Positions 16,498-26,635 of a stretch of DNA of 64,000 nt are shown here, one piece after another (positions within the stretch are counted from its first letter, which is position 1; every line of letters starts with the position of its first letter). The stretch is from an uncultured Eubacteriales bacterium (GTDB lineage: Bacteria; Bacillota; Clostridia; Oscillospirales; CAG-272): assembly GCA_902491535.1 (NCBI GenBank), contig CABUHS010000001.1:1-64000 (forward strand). The letters are read 5' to 3'. The translations under genes and the position numbers were made by a program. Under the pieces are notes generated by a model. The model did not search any database. It saw nothing but the letters and a program-made list of their open reading frames with translations, and had not been told where the DNA came from.

Positions 16498-19400
16498 TCA
16501 CAGTGTAGACTTTAATTCATTCCATCCCGTAGCTACCTGCAATTCAATTCCATTATCCAATGCTTCAAAGTGCTTTTTACCGCAGTGTATTTTAAGCTGT
16601 TCGCGTGTTCGCAGATCCATAAAGTTGGTGCTGCCTTTGGTTTCCAAAACAAAGTACAGTTTTTCCACGCCGTTTTTTGTCAGATACACCGCCCAGTCGG
16701 GGTTATAGGTTCCGATCGGAGTTTCGATTTTAAAACGGTCCGGGATTTTGAAAAACATCTTTACATCAGGATCGTTATCAAGCGCCACAGCAAATGGACG
16801 CTCGATTGAACTGCTGTCATAGACGATATAGTCATATACACTGTGATCGACCTTTACTGCATTGCGATCAAGATTTGCGATAAATTCCTCGGTATCAAAA
16901 ATCTCCTGCGCGTAATATTCCTGTCCGTCCAGCTTGATATAGCTGATACCGTCGATTGCCAACGCATGACGGTTATTCTTTATAATTTCCGTAGCTCTCT
17001 CCAAAAATGTTTCGGGGTTATTCAGAAAATCGCCCAGCCGTCCGCTGCGGATCAAAATTTCATTCACAGTTGCAGGCGTGAGCAGCGTTTCGTCACTAAT
17101 CGCTGTAATCAGATCCGGCAATGACTGATATGAATTTTCAATATCCACTGTCCGCATTTCCCGTTCAGTATGGGAGATGCCCGCATTCTCAATATGAATA
17201 TCGGCTGTTTGAGAGATAAGCCGTGTCTTGGGAATAGCGGGCATCTCCTTCAGCGCTTTGACAGCATTTTCAATCAGTGCATCGGTATCGATAGAAACAC
17301 GATAGGCTGTTTTTTGTTTGATTTTACTCCACAACTCCAAAAATTCCGGAGATATCATAACCTGCTTGTTAATGCATACCACTACATCCTTCGAGGCATC
17401 ACGCACAGGCGGTTTGCGGTCAGCATTTGTGATAATGCTCTCAAAACGCTGTCTTGCTGTTTCGTACTTTTCAGGCAAGTCCAGTGTCCCGTTTTTTAGA
17501 GCGTTTTTCATCGTGTCTTTCATTTTACCGGAACTCGTAATATAACCCTTTTGCTCAAAATGCATCATCAGTTCCTGCGCATCTTCATAGGTAACCTCTT
17601 TTTCTTCGGTCACGGTTTCGATATAAGTAATATTCGACAGAGATTCAGCACTCACAAGCTCTTCCGGTTCGCTTTTCTCTAATATCTCCTGTACTTTTGG
17701 TAATACAGGCGCGAGCTCTGCAGCAAATTCTACTTGATTTTCCGCAAGCGCCCGGCGCAAGTCGGCAACAGAAGGCTTATTTTCCGCACTCGGCATAACC
17801 GTTTCAACCGTAGATATAATCTGCTGCACCTGTTCCGGCGTTACCGTTCGTTCAACCTCGCGTTTGTCTTCATAAACCATTCCGGCAAACAAATCAAGCT
17901 GCAATACGCCGAATTTCACACCCGTTTCGTCCTCAATTTCCTTTTGCAGCGTATCGGCAAACTCCGCAAAGCTCTCATTTGCCATTACGTGAAGGATATT
18001 GATATTCTTATCCTCAATCCGTTCACCATCCTGATTGACGCACAAGCGCAACCCCCGCCCGACCTTTTGACGGCAGGTAAAAGTGGATTTTTGATCGATC
18101 AATGTGCATACCTGAAATACATTGGGATTATCCCAGCCTTCTTTTAATGCGGAATGAGAAAAGATAAACCGCAGCGGACATTCAAAGCTGAGCAGCCATT
18201 CTTTATCACGCATAATGGTGTTGTAGGTATCATCGTCTGCCAATGTGTCACCCTTTGTATCTTTCAAACGGCCTTTTTTATCTTGAGAAAAATAGCCGTT
18301 GTGTATTTTGGAAACATCCGCTGCAAACCGCTCTCGAATCGGTGCATATTTCGGCTTTGCAAGTAACTCCAAATAACATTCCTCAAACATCTGCGCATAG
18401 ATGCCGGGCATACCGTCCTCATGGCGGTACTTGTCAACTTTATCAATAAAGAACAGCGACAGCACTTTAATGCCCTTGTCAGTGTATCGCAACTCCTTAT
18501 CCAAATGCGCTTCAATGGTGCGGCGAATCTGCGCTCGTTTGACGATATTCTCATCGATATCTCCGATAGCTTTGCCCAGCGCGACTTCTTCGGTGTTACC
18601 GAACTCAATATGTTCGTATTCCGGTGTGCAGTCAATTCCGGCAATAGAATACCCCTCGTAAAGCTCACGCTCGCCGGAAAGCAGGAACAAGTCGTCTCCC
18701 GGTTTGACTGTGACCGTTTTACGAGACACTGCACCGTTCTTACCTCTAACGTCCATTTCTACTTTCGCCCGGAAACCTTTATCGTTTGATACAGACACTA
18801 ACCGCACATACGGCTGATTAAATCCGCCGGACACCTGATTAGAAGAAACGGAAATCTGCTTGACAAGTCCCATTTGATAAGCGTCCACAGGCGTCAAACG
18901 GTAAAGCAGATTGATTTTTTCTCTGTGCGTTGCAGAATATCGCAATACGCACAAAGGATTCAGTGAAGCAATCGCTTCTTTTGCTTTAACCGTATTGTCA
19001 ACGCTTTGCGGCTCGTCAATAATAACGATAGGATTTGTGTCCTGTATATACCGCATGGCGGTTTCTCCATTCAGCTTGTCCTGCGCCTGATTGATGATAT
19101 TCTCAGACTTTTTGAATGCGTCAATATTGATAATCATTATCTCGATGTTTGCGCTTGTGGCAAATTGCCGTACATCGGATAGCTTTGCGGAATTATAGAT
19201 AAAATAGCGGCAGGGGATATTATCATATTGCAGCCCGAAATGCTCCTTTGTGATCTCAAAGGATTTGTATATGCCCTCTCGAATGGCAACAGACGGCACA
19301 ACGATGATGAATTTTGTAAATCCGTACTTGCGGTTCAATTCAAAAATGGTTTTCGTGTACACATATGTCTTACCCGTACCGGTCTCCATTTCAATACAGA

Positions 19401-19647
19401 ATTGCATATCAGTCGCATCCGGTGTCATGGACAGCTTATTCCGCTTCTGAACAACGTGCATATTATCGGATATTGCCTTCCCGTCTATGTACAGTGCGTT
19501 GCCAATCCCTAAATCATTCATCAACGAAAGCTGTTTTTCTTCCACCACCGAAAAGGTGCTACGCGTCTTTTCCTGCCCGGCAAACAGATCCACAACAGCG
19601 TTTACCGCGTCTGTTTGGAAGTCTTGATTTTTAAATTTGAGTTTCAT
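16498..19647 (-). CDS. res: type III restriction enzyme, Res subunit
   Basis: This 1049-residue translocase-nuclease cuts DNA together with Mod. The SF2 helicase motifs include ETGTGKT at 88-94 and the family-typical DEPQ box at 211-214. A PD-ExK nuclease centre ends the protein: Pro983-Asp984, then Glu1002-Thr-Lys1004 (YFVLETKG). All expected parts are present, so the enzyme should be active. It starts three bases after a small unknown gene that separates it from mod. Confidence 0.9.
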   Translation of the reverse strand: MKLKFKNQDFQTDAVNAVVDLFAGQEKTRSTFSVVEEKQLSLMNDLGIGNALYIDGKAISDNMHVVQKRNKLSMTPDATDMQFCIEMETGTGKTYVYTKTIFELNRKYGFTKFIIVVPSVAIREGIYKSFEITKEHFGLQYDNIPCRYFIYNSAKLSDVRQFATSANIEIMIINIDAFKKSENIINQAQDKLNGETAMRYIQDTNPIVIIDEPQSVDNTVKAKEAIASLNPLCVLRYSATHREKINLLYRLTPVDAYQMGLVKQISVSSNQVSGGFNQPYVRLVSVSNDKGFRAKVEMDVRGKNGAVSRKTVTVKPGDDLFLLSGERELYEGYSIAGIDCTPEYEHIEFGNTEEVALGKAIGDIDENIVKRAQIRRTIEAHLDKELRYTDKGIKVLSLFFIDKVDKYRHEDGMPGIYAQMFEECYLELLAKPKYAPIRERFAADVSKIHNGYFSQDKKGRLKDTKGDTLADDDTYNTIMRDKEWLLSFECPLRFIFSHSALKEGWDNPNVFQVCTLIDQKSTFTCRQKVGRGLRLCVNQDGERIEDKNINILHVMANESFAEFADTLQKEIEDETGVKFGVLQLDLFAGMVYEDKREVERTVTPEQVQQIISTVETVMPSAENKPSVADLRRALAENQVEFAAELAPVLPKVQEILEKSEPEELVSAESLSNITYIETVTEEKEVTYEDAQELMMHFEQKGYITSSGKMKDTMKNALKNGTLDLPEKYETARQRFESIITNADRKPPVRDASKDVVVCINKQVMISPEFLELWSKIKQKTAYRVSIDTDALIENAVKALKEMPAIPKTRLISQTADIHIENAGISHTEREMRTVDIENSYQSLPDLITAISDETLLTPATVNEILIRSGRLGDFLNNPETFLERATEIIKNNRHALAIDGISYIKLDGQEYYAQEIFDTEEFIANLDRNAVKVDHSVYDYIVYDSSSIERPFAVALDNDPDVKMFFKIPDRFKIETPIGTYNPDWAVYLTKNGVEKLYFVLETKGSTNFMDLRTREQLKIHCGKKHFEALDNGIELQVATGWNELKSTL

Positions 19648-19650
19648 AAA

Positions 19651-20265
19651 TCAGCCACCTATCTTCATAATTAACGGTAGCAATGCAACTCCCACATCTA
19701 CGCTTTTATCTGCAAGCCATGTGAGTATTGGTTTAATTTTTTGCCATTTAGTTTTTTTAGGCTCTTTTAACTCAACTATTGCTTTAATCTCATCGATTTT
19801 AGTCAACGTCTCTTGTGTTTCGGCATCTGATAAGCCTGTCATTTCCTCAATCTGCCGTCTAATATCCTCAAATGTGATATTTATTGTCTGTGTTTGTGTG
19901 GCAGTCAAATTGTTTTGAATTTCAATACCATTTCCGCTTGTAGTATGTATTCTACTTCTATACCCAAAATTTTTAAATGCAGTTAGCTTATTTTTCAATA
20001 CAAAAAGATTATGACGCAAAGCATTTTCGCCCATTGAATCCACATCAAAAAAGTTTCCTTGAGCAAAAAAATCATACATATCCGACCCAATATCCGCAAG
20101 GTGCGAAGTATATTTTGCCGTAAGTTCAACATGTAAGTCTTTCCATTCTGCTTCATCGTAAGAATCGTTAAGTAAGATTTCACATTTTTGAATGTCCTCA
20201 TCAACCATTTTTGTAAAAGGTGTTGACATATCTATATTACTAATATCCATTCTTGCAGCTTTCAT
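19651..20265 (-). CDS. unknown protein between Mod and Res
   Basis: This 204-residue protein has a helical N-terminal part and a Thr/Asn-rich middle (about 108-132). A charged helix follows, and the C-terminal hydrophobic stretch (SVDVGVALLPLIMKI) is possibly a membrane contact. GGGAGAG precedes the ATG. It is packed 14 bases after mod and 3 bases before res, a position that suggests a partner of the restriction complex. I do not recognise the family. Confidence 0.6.
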   Translation of the reverse strand: MKAARMDISNIDMSTPFTKMVDEDIQKCEILLNDSYDEAEWKDLHVELTAKYTSHLADIGSDMYDFFAQGNFFDVDSMGENALRHNLFVLKNKLTAFKNFGYRSRIHTTSGNGIEIQNNLTATQTQTINITFEDIRRQIEEMTGLSDAETQETLTKIDEIKAIVELKEPKKTKWQKIKPILTWLADKSVDVGVALLPLIMKIGG

Positions 20266-20279
20266 TTATATACTCTCCC

Positions 20280-22169
20280 TCACACCAACTTCAATTCAAT
20301 GCCCTTATCCCGCAGGATATAGTGGGCGTTTGCCATGGCGGTATCATCTTTGAAGCTATCGCGGGCGATGATGAGCTTTGCCGGGGCGTATTCTGCCATT
20401 GCTTCTACATCTTCCGGGCGAACATCTTCCGCAAGGCAGACGAGCAAAAGGCAATCTTCGCCGACAGCGTAAACAGCTTTTCCGTTCACCTCAATTTGAT
20501 TTACACTGTATGTCAGCGGCACGCCCAATTTCAGCATGATTTCATAAATCATATCCATGTCGGTTCGGTCGGATTTAACGTGGTGGATCATACCGTTCAT
20601 GCGGTCGAACAGTATCTGCATCTCCTCTTCTGTAACAGGAGTGCTGTCCCATGTTTTCAGGTTGGAGGTGTCCAGCCTAAAAACCTTGAATCCTATATCG
20701 GGCAAAGGCTTTTCTTCCTCACCGATTTGAATTTGTTTATTCTTTTCCTCTGCTTCAGCAAGAATTTTTGAACCTGCGCGGCGAATGCGCTCCTTGCCGA
20801 TTTCGCAGATGTTTTTGTATCCGGCTTTATAGGCTTCTGATTTTTCGTCGCATACTTCGGGAAGCTGAACACAGATAAATTTGCGGTTGCCGCCGTCCTC
20901 CGCATTCAGCTGCATAACAGCGTGGGCGGTTGTGGCGGAGCCGGAAAAGAAGTCAAAGATTATGTCGTCCATTTCAGCTCCAGATAATTTTATTAACTCA
21001 GAAATCACATCAATGTTTTTAGGACTATCAAAGGGAATATCTACTCCTGTAGGCTTTGAGGCAAGTAAATCAGACCAATTACTATTACGAAGAATACCAT
21101 CAGTAGGAGCAACCCAATGCTCAACACCCATGTTCATCCCTTTTCCATTTTCATTTCTGCGTAAAAACTTTTTTACTTTACCTGTTTTCTCCCAATATTG
21201 CTCTATAGTCATTTCTTGTGAATAGTTTTCTACATAATCTATGTAATTGTTTATTGCTTCATCCGCCAATTCCTTTTTCCACTTCCACTGACCTATTTCT
21301 GGCGTATACCCTAAAATCTCATATCTCATGGTTGGACGATCAGCATTATTCCAAAAACCTTTCCAATATCCATTAGAACTTCTTTCGTCTGAAGAAGCCT
21401 TAAATACAGGCGTTAATTTTACGTCTAAGCTTTTGGCATATACTAAGACAAACTCAAGTCCAACATTCATAGTCATCAACCCATTGTCCATAAATTGCCT
21501 ATTAAGATTTTTGTCATATCTCCGAGTCGCAATTATATTCCTAAAATTTTCCTCACCAAACACCTCATCACAAACCTTACGTAGATTTGTGACCTCATTA
21601 TCATCAATACTAATGAAAATCACACCGTCATCCCGCAAAAGATTTGCCGCCAGTCGGAGCCGGGGATACATCATATTGAGCCAGTTGGTATGGTATCTGC
21701 CCATGGTTTCGGGATTGGATTTTGTAGTCTGCTGGGTCACTTCCTTATACCGCGCCATAGGATCGGCAAAGTCGTCCTCATACACAAAGTCGTTGCCTGT
21801 GTTGTAGGGCGGATCAATATAGATCATCTTCACTCGGCGGTAATAGGCGGTTTGCAGAAGTTTGAGAACTTCCAGATTATCGCCCTCTATGTACAAATTT
21901 TGCGTTGTATCAAAATTAACGCTTTCCTCCGGGCAGGGTCTAAGCGTACCGGTTGAACGCTTCTGCGCAAGTTTCAAGCATTCCGCTTTGCCCTTCCACT
22001 CAAATTTGTATTTTTCAAAATCATTGTCAATGTACTCCCCACAGAGACTGAGCAGCTTGTCTATATCCAGTTTTCCCTCCGCAAAGCATTCGGGAAACAC
22101 CGCCTTCAGCTTGTCCATGTTGGTTTGCTCTATATTCATCGAAAATCCGTCTATTGTGTTGTTTTCCAT
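20280..22169 (-). CDS. mod: type III DNA methyltransferase, Mod subunit
   Basis: This 629-residue beta-class methylase sets the recognition sequence of the system. The catalytic motif DPPYNTG starts at residue 119, and the S-adenosylmethionine site FDFFSGSATTAHAV follows much later. This order (catalytic motif first) is that of type III Mod proteins. The middle, which should carry target recognition, is the most divergent part. Motif order points to adenine-N6 methylation, but the site cannot be read from sequence. It starts three bases after the 91-residue gene. Confidence 0.9.
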   Translation of the reverse strand: MENNTIDGFSMNIEQTNMDKLKAVFPECFAEGKLDIDKLLSLCGEYIDNDFEKYKFEWKGKAECLKLAQKRSTGTLRPCPEESVNFDTTQNLYIEGDNLEVLKLLQTAYYRRVKMIYIDPPYNTGNDFVYEDDFADPMARYKEVTQQTTKSNPETMGRYHTNWLNMMYPRLRLAANLLRDDGVIFISIDDNEVTNLRKVCDEVFGEENFRNIIATRRYDKNLNRQFMDNGLMTMNVGLEFVLVYAKSLDVKLTPVFKASSDERSSNGYWKGFWNNADRPTMRYEILGYTPEIGQWKWKKELADEAINNYIDYVENYSQEMTIEQYWEKTGKVKKFLRRNENGKGMNMGVEHWVAPTDGILRNSNWSDLLASKPTGVDIPFDSPKNIDVISELIKLSGAEMDDIIFDFFSGSATTAHAVMQLNAEDGGNRKFICVQLPEVCDEKSEAYKAGYKNICEIGKERIRRAGSKILAEAEEKNKQIQIGEEEKPLPDIGFKVFRLDTSNLKTWDSTPVTEEEMQILFDRMNGMIHHVKSDRTDMDMIYEIMLKLGVPLTYSVNQIEVNGKAVYAVGEDCLLLVCLAEDVRPEDVEAMAEYAPAKLIIARDSFKDDTAMANAHYILRDKGIELKLV

Positions 22170-22172
22170 TGT

Positions 22173-22448
22173 TTATTCTCCTCTTACCCAATGTATATTT
22201 GACAAACCCACACTGTACTCTTTTAGATTCAGTCTAATTTCTCCGCATTCAAGTTTTTCAAATGTTTCTTTTATTGATTCAATTTCATAATGATAATTGC
22301 CGCTATATTCGAATTCTTTATAATCATCTTTGAAAGTCGGACTTTTAGATAATACTCTGCCGACTACATTTCCCGATTGATCAAACAATACATTCTCTTG
22401 ATCCAACTTAGCTTTCGTATTAAGTGTAAACACAAATATATCATTCAC
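22173..22448 (-). CDS. small hypothetical protein
   Basis: This 91-residue protein is probably mostly beta, with segments such as NVVGRVLSKSPTF and YSGNYHYEIESIKETF. No family was recognised. It is packed with three-base gaps between the SH3b protein and mod, so it is an integral operon member. Confidence 0.55.
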   Translation of the reverse strand: MNDIFVFTLNTKAKLDQENVLFDQSGNVVGRVLSKSPTFKDDYKEFEYSGNYHYEIESIKETFEKLECGEIRLNLKEYSVGLSNIHWVRGE

Positions 22449-22451
22449 GGC

Positions 22452-23321
22452 TCATCGATCCCTTTCCACACTGATTTTGGATACCCATCCTGTATATTCC
22501 TCCCCCGATTCATCGGTATATTTTACTTCTAACCAACGCGGCATCTCGGATACAACTTCCAATTCTGTATCGTACGAAAGAGTGCATATTATAGTTGCTT
22601 TTGAATTTGCTGCTTCTCTTAAATAGGCATGTTCTTTTATAATCCAACAATATTCCGTTTCATTAAAGAACAATGCTTTTGTCTGAGCGACCACGTCTGT
22701 ATAAAACTCGCAGGTTTCAGGGATTTGTGGGATAAACATAATCAGATTTAATATAAGCAACACCAGCCAAAACTTTTTCTTTACATCCTCGAATTTATCA
22801 TACAACGATTTTGGCTTTTGTTTAAGCTCTTCAATTTGCAGTTCAAATTCTTGAGCCACTTCTTCCTTACTGAGAACGGTTTCGCCATACTTTATAGACA
22901 TATCGGAAAATATTTCTACCTCCGAGAAATCTATAGCATTAAATGCCAGCGATGACAAGGATGTTGTGGATATAGATCGAATCACTTCACCAATTTGATA
23001 TTGATATTGTTCTATGGCTCGTTGCAAAGAATCAGTAAAAAAATATGGAGAATATAATTCAGATAATTGCTGAGCTACAGAAACTAATGGCTGAAATTCA
23101 ATTCGAGGTATTTTCAATGCAACATCAGACATTATTTGCATAATTGGCTGTAAAGTATTTGCAATAGAAATAGAATTGGCAGCGACTGAAAATTGGGATA
23201 GAGCGTTGCCAATCGTGTTCAAAATAGGAGGATGACAGCACTGTTCAATTCTATCATATATTCGTTGCTGTCTCTCCAAAGCTTCTTCAAAAGGGGATTT
23301 TTCATTAAATATATTATGCAT
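22452..23321 (-). CDS. membrane protein with C-terminal SH3b domain
   Basis: This 289-residue protein has a long helical N-terminal part (about 1-175). One membrane helix follows (KFWLVLLILNLIMFIPQIP, about 185-205). The C-terminal bacterial SH3 domain (about 228-286) has YLREAANSKATIICTL and WLEVKY...GWV. With one helix, the SH3b domain is probably on the far side of the membrane from the helical part, though orientation is not certain. GGAGGG precedes the ATG. It overlaps the SNF2 gene by eight bases. A cell-envelope protein inside a restriction operon is unusual. Confidence 0.65.
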   Translation of the reverse strand: MHNIFNEKSPFEEALERQQRIYDRIEQCCHPPILNTIGNALSQFSVAANSISIANTLQPIMQIMSDVALKIPRIEFQPLVSVAQQLSELYSPYFFTDSLQRAIEQYQYQIGEVIRSISTTSLSSLAFNAIDFSEVEIFSDMSIKYGETVLSKEEVAQEFELQIEELKQKPKSLYDKFEDVKKKFWLVLLILNLIMFIPQIPETCEFYTDVVAQTKALFFNETEYCWIIKEHAYLREAANSKATIICTLSYDTELEVVSEMPRWLEVKYTDESGEEYTGWVSKISVERDR

Positions 23322-25983
23322 TATTTCCCTCCACTTTCAATACAAACTCTCTCGTGACCCTTGCGGTCAGCTTTTCTTTTTCGGTAAATTCTTTAATCTG
23401 TTCCTCTAACTCCAAATCCAACCGCATGGCGTCAAAGAACTGGTTTTCCTGTTTTCTCATATATTCCTGTCGAAGAAGATTTATTTTTTTATCTACTGCA
23501 AGCAGTTTTAACCGGTCATTTGTGATGCTGTCTCGCTCAGATTCCAGTGTTTTTACCTGTCTGTCAAGCGCATCTAAATCATAGGTAAGAGCAATTTTCT
23601 TTGCCTTTGTCATAAGTTTTATTTTATCTATTTCCTCCGCCTGTGCAGGGGAAAGTTTTTCTGACTGCAAGGTGAGCAAATCATCAATTGGCACAAGCCG
23701 ATCAAGTTCGTGCGGTTTGTTGCTGATTTTCAGCCAGTGCGGACTTTTATGTCCTTCCTCGCTATAGCTCTTTGCCGAAAGTTTCAGAATGGCTTGACAT
23801 TGTTCTTCTGTCAGCAGTTTGCCGGACAGCGTTTTGCCAACAAGCACAGGGATATCAGTAGATGTTCTGTTTGCGGCAGATGAAAAATTGACGCTGTACA
23901 AACCGATTTGGCAAGGTTCACAGGTTCCTCTTTCTATCGTTAGTGCGCCGCAATCTCCGCACGTTATCTGATGGATAACTCCACGTCCGATTACACTGGT
24001 TAAGGTAATCCTGCCATAGTGCGGTTTGAAATCCTTTGCCATGCCGTAGGATTTCAGGCTTTGATAAGGTTTGTTACGACTGCCTGTCCAATAATAGAAC
24101 AGTACCGGCAGTTTCTCATAACCTGTTGCAGTTATCGTTTTTTGATCATCGTCGATAACATATGTACAATCATCGTGAGACTCGTTGTATTGCTCAAAGA
24201 AAAATTTTACGATACTCCACAGCGCGGTGGTGATTTGCTCCGCCTTTTCGTTGATATAGCGGGGCAATATTTTGATTTTATCCGCAAGTTCCTTTGTGAA
24301 CGTGGTAAACAGAACATTCTCGGCAGAAGAAACAAGCTGCTTATTTTCCGCTTTATTCTGAGCCAATACTTGCTGATAATCGGCTTCAACCTGTGCCCTC
24401 GTACGAATACGCTCTGACACTGTTTCAAACGCAGTGTTTAAATTATCAGTAAAACCGCCGAGCACCTCATCGGTGATTCCAAACACACCGTCAGCTACCA
24501 ACATTCGCTTATTGACAAGCTCTAATTTGCGCACATCGGCAAAATTGTTTTTATCGATGAAGGCTAAGGAAATGACGTCGTTTTCCTGTCCCAGTCGATG
24601 ACAGCGGTCGATGCGCTGTTCCATTTTCAAGGTGTTATAGAGCAAATCGTAATGGATAACAAAAGATGCATCCTCAAGGTTAAAACCTTTTGCGCCGTTA
24701 TCGGTAGAAATCAGTATCTCTCCGCTTGTTTTGAAATTCTGAATTGCGCTGTAATCCGTGCTACCATTGTAAACAAAAGTTTTATATTTATCGGAAAGCA
24801 CAGCCATCAGCATTTTCTGCGTTTCAACGCTTTCAGTAAAAATGACAGCCTTTTTCTTTGCACCGGATTTTTTAATCAACACAAATCCGCTTTTCAGCGC
24901 AATAAGCAATTGCTTTACTTTTGCATCCTCGGTAATACTTTCGGCAACGGTCTGCATCTGCCGCCACTCGGCAAGCTCATCCTGTGTATTTGACATGGTT
25001 TCCAACCGTTTAATGACACCTTTAATCGTCTGCAAGATTGCCGCGGTTGAAGAACTTTGCAGACTCAAAAGCCGCAGCGCGAGATCGTATTTATCCATTT
25101 CCGGAAAAGCAATTTTGTTTGGTTTGTTTATGTAGGCATAAAGTATGTCATACAATTCTCGCTCTTTTGGTGATGCTGTATATTCATTTGTGATCAGAAT
25201 TCGTTCCGGTACTTTGGCATAATCCTTTGCTTGTGAACGGAGCGTTCGGAAGCAGTATTTACTTACTTTTTCTGCAAGTTCGGGATAATTCTCCGGTTTT
25301 CGCAGGTAGCGCGATAGAAATTCCTTCTCATCGGGTAATATAGTATCATCAATAAACCAAATAAGCCCGTACAGATCCATGATATTCTTTTCTATCGGTG
25401 TTCCTGTTAAGAGTAATTTGAAAGAACCATCGGCGATGCGCTTTAATATTTTTGCTTGCTTATTTTCTTCGCGGTAAACGGAGGATAGTGCATTTGCTTC
25501 TTCAAATACCGTCAAATCCCAATGAATGTCTTTCACTGCCGACTCATTATCTGCGACGAAATCATAAGTAGAAATTATAATAGCATCCTGTAAAAATGTA
25601 TTTGGATTATCGTCGGAAATATTAGCATTCCAATCTTCACGGTTTGTTAGTGCTATATAGGGAATTGTATAGCAGCGATCGATCATCTCCGTCCACTGCC
25701 TGAGCAAATCCGCATTTGGAATTAATAACAGTATACGTGACTGCCCCTCCAACCATTTTTGTATGATAATAAGCATAGCTTCATGGCTTTTTCCCATTCC
25801 GGATTCATCACAGAGTACCACGCCTTTTTGATAAGGGGAACGCAAGGCAAAGCTTGCTGCCGCAATTTGAAACGGATAGATTTTTATATCGGAGGATGCA
25901 AACGCAGGAACAAACCCATCCTCACCGGACAGGCTATCCAGTATCCTTGCTGTATAATAAGCATGAAACGGTGTTTGCTGCAT
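23314..25983 (-). CDS. SNF2-family helicase/translocase
   Basis: This is an 889-residue SF2 translocase. The ATP site CDESGMGKS (58-66) has the SNF2 form. Motif VI, QRIDRCHRLGQ, lies in the second lobe. A four-cysteine zinc ribbon (ITCGDCG...GTCEPCQ) and a coiled-coil C-terminus follow. Motif II reads FEEAN (160-164) where most relatives have DEAH or DEAx, so the first acidic residue is Glu and the last position Asn. It may belong with the type III enzymes next to it, since SNF2 proteins of this kind occur in several defence operons. Confidence 0.85.
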   Translation of the reverse strand: MQQTPFHAYYTARILDSLSGEDGFVPAFASSDIKIYPFQIAAASFALRSPYQKGVVLCDESGMGKSHEAMLIIIQKWLEGQSRILLLIPNADLLRQWTEMIDRCYTIPYIALTNREDWNANISDDNPNTFLQDAIIISTYDFVADNESAVKDIHWDLTVFEEANALSSVYREENKQAKILKRIADGSFKLLLTGTPIEKNIMDLYGLIWFIDDTILPDEKEFLSRYLRKPENYPELAEKVSKYCFRTLRSQAKDYAKVPERILITNEYTASPKERELYDILYAYINKPNKIAFPEMDKYDLALRLLSLQSSSTAAILQTIKGVIKRLETMSNTQDELAEWRQMQTVAESITEDAKVKQLLIALKSGFVLIKKSGAKKKAVIFTESVETQKMLMAVLSDKYKTFVYNGSTDYSAIQNFKTSGEILISTDNGAKGFNLEDASFVIHYDLLYNTLKMEQRIDRCHRLGQENDVISLAFIDKNNFADVRKLELVNKRMLVADGVFGITDEVLGGFTDNLNTAFETVSERIRTRAQVEADYQQVLAQNKAENKQLVSSAENVLFTTFTKELADKIKILPRYINEKAEQITTALWSIVKFFFEQYNESHDDCTYVIDDDQKTITATGYEKLPVLFYYWTGSRNKPYQSLKSYGMAKDFKPHYGRITLTSVIGRGVIHQITCGDCGALTIERGTCEPCQIGLYSVNFSSAANRTSTDIPVLVGKTLSGKLLTEEQCQAILKLSAKSYSEEGHKSPHWLKISNKPHELDRLVPIDDLLTLQSEKLSPAQAEEIDKIKLMTKAKKIALTYDLDALDRQVKTLESERDSITNDRLKLLAVDKKINLLRQEYMRKQENQFFDAMRLDLELEEQIKEFTEKEKLTARVTREFVLKVEGNNA

Positions 25984-26011
25984 TTTGTACTTCCTTCCAT
26001 TTTATTAAATC

Positions 26012-26617
26012 TTATAGTTCCTCTACTTTATAAGTTGTATATCCCTCGTAATAATAGCTGTGGTCGATGCCTTTCATATAAACCTCACGGCTATTGATAT
26101 CATCTGTCAAGGCATTTCTGAGAATATGCTTAATCTCAATATCTTTAATCGGACTGCGCTCCATCGCGAGGAGGTAATCCTCTTTATCAACCTGACTCCA
26201 ATCGACCACCATACTGAGTTCTTTCTTCAGAATACAGTCAAGCCATATGCGTATGCTTCTGCCGTTGCCCTCGCGGAAGGGATGAGCGATATTCATTTCC
26301 ACATACTTTTCAATTATTTCATCAAAGTTGGACTGAGGCATTTTATCAATGTTCGCAAGTGCCGCTTCCAGATACATCAGCGGAGCAAAACGAAAGTTGC
26401 CCTTTGAAATATTTACGGTTCGTATCTCTCCTGCGAAAAAATAAATATCATCGAATAAATACTTATGGATTGCTTTTAATGATTCAAATTTGCCTGATTC
26501 TAATTTATCGAGCATACCGTTTTCAAAAAGTTCGAGTGCCTTCTTTTTGCTGATTCTTTCTTCCGCTTCGGCAAGCTCCGGTGAATTTGTAATTCCTAAT
26601 TTATTTTCAAGTGCCAT
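26012..26617 (-). CDS. Fic-family AMP-transferase with own inhibitory motif
   Basis: This 201-residue Fic/DOC enzyme most likely moves AMP onto a protein target. The active-site loop HPFREGNGR (112-120) is fully canonical. Near the C-terminus Ser187-Tyr-Tyr-Tyr-Glu191-Gly192 matches the (S/T)xxxE(G/N) inhibitory helix at the place expected for class III Fic proteins, so the enzyme is predicted to restrain itself without a separate antitoxin. GGGAGGG precedes the ATG. It is the third gene of the cargo operon. Confidence 0.9.
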   Translation of the reverse strand: MALENKLGITNSPELAEAEERISKKKALELFENGMLDKLESGKFESLKAIHKYLFDDIYFFAGEIRTVNISKGNFRFAPLMYLEAALANIDKMPQSNFDEIIEKYVEMNIAHPFREGNGRSIRIWLDCILKKELSMVVDWSQVDKEDYLLAMERSPIKDIEIKHILRNALTDDINSREVYMKGIDHSYYYEGYTTYKVEEL

Positions 26618-26635
26618 AATGCCCTCCCAAATACA

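Noticed and set aside
16498..25983. DISARM or BREX system
   Set aside because: The methylase and nuclease are type III Mod and Res by motif order. No DrmA/DrmB, PglZ or BrxC-like gene is present.
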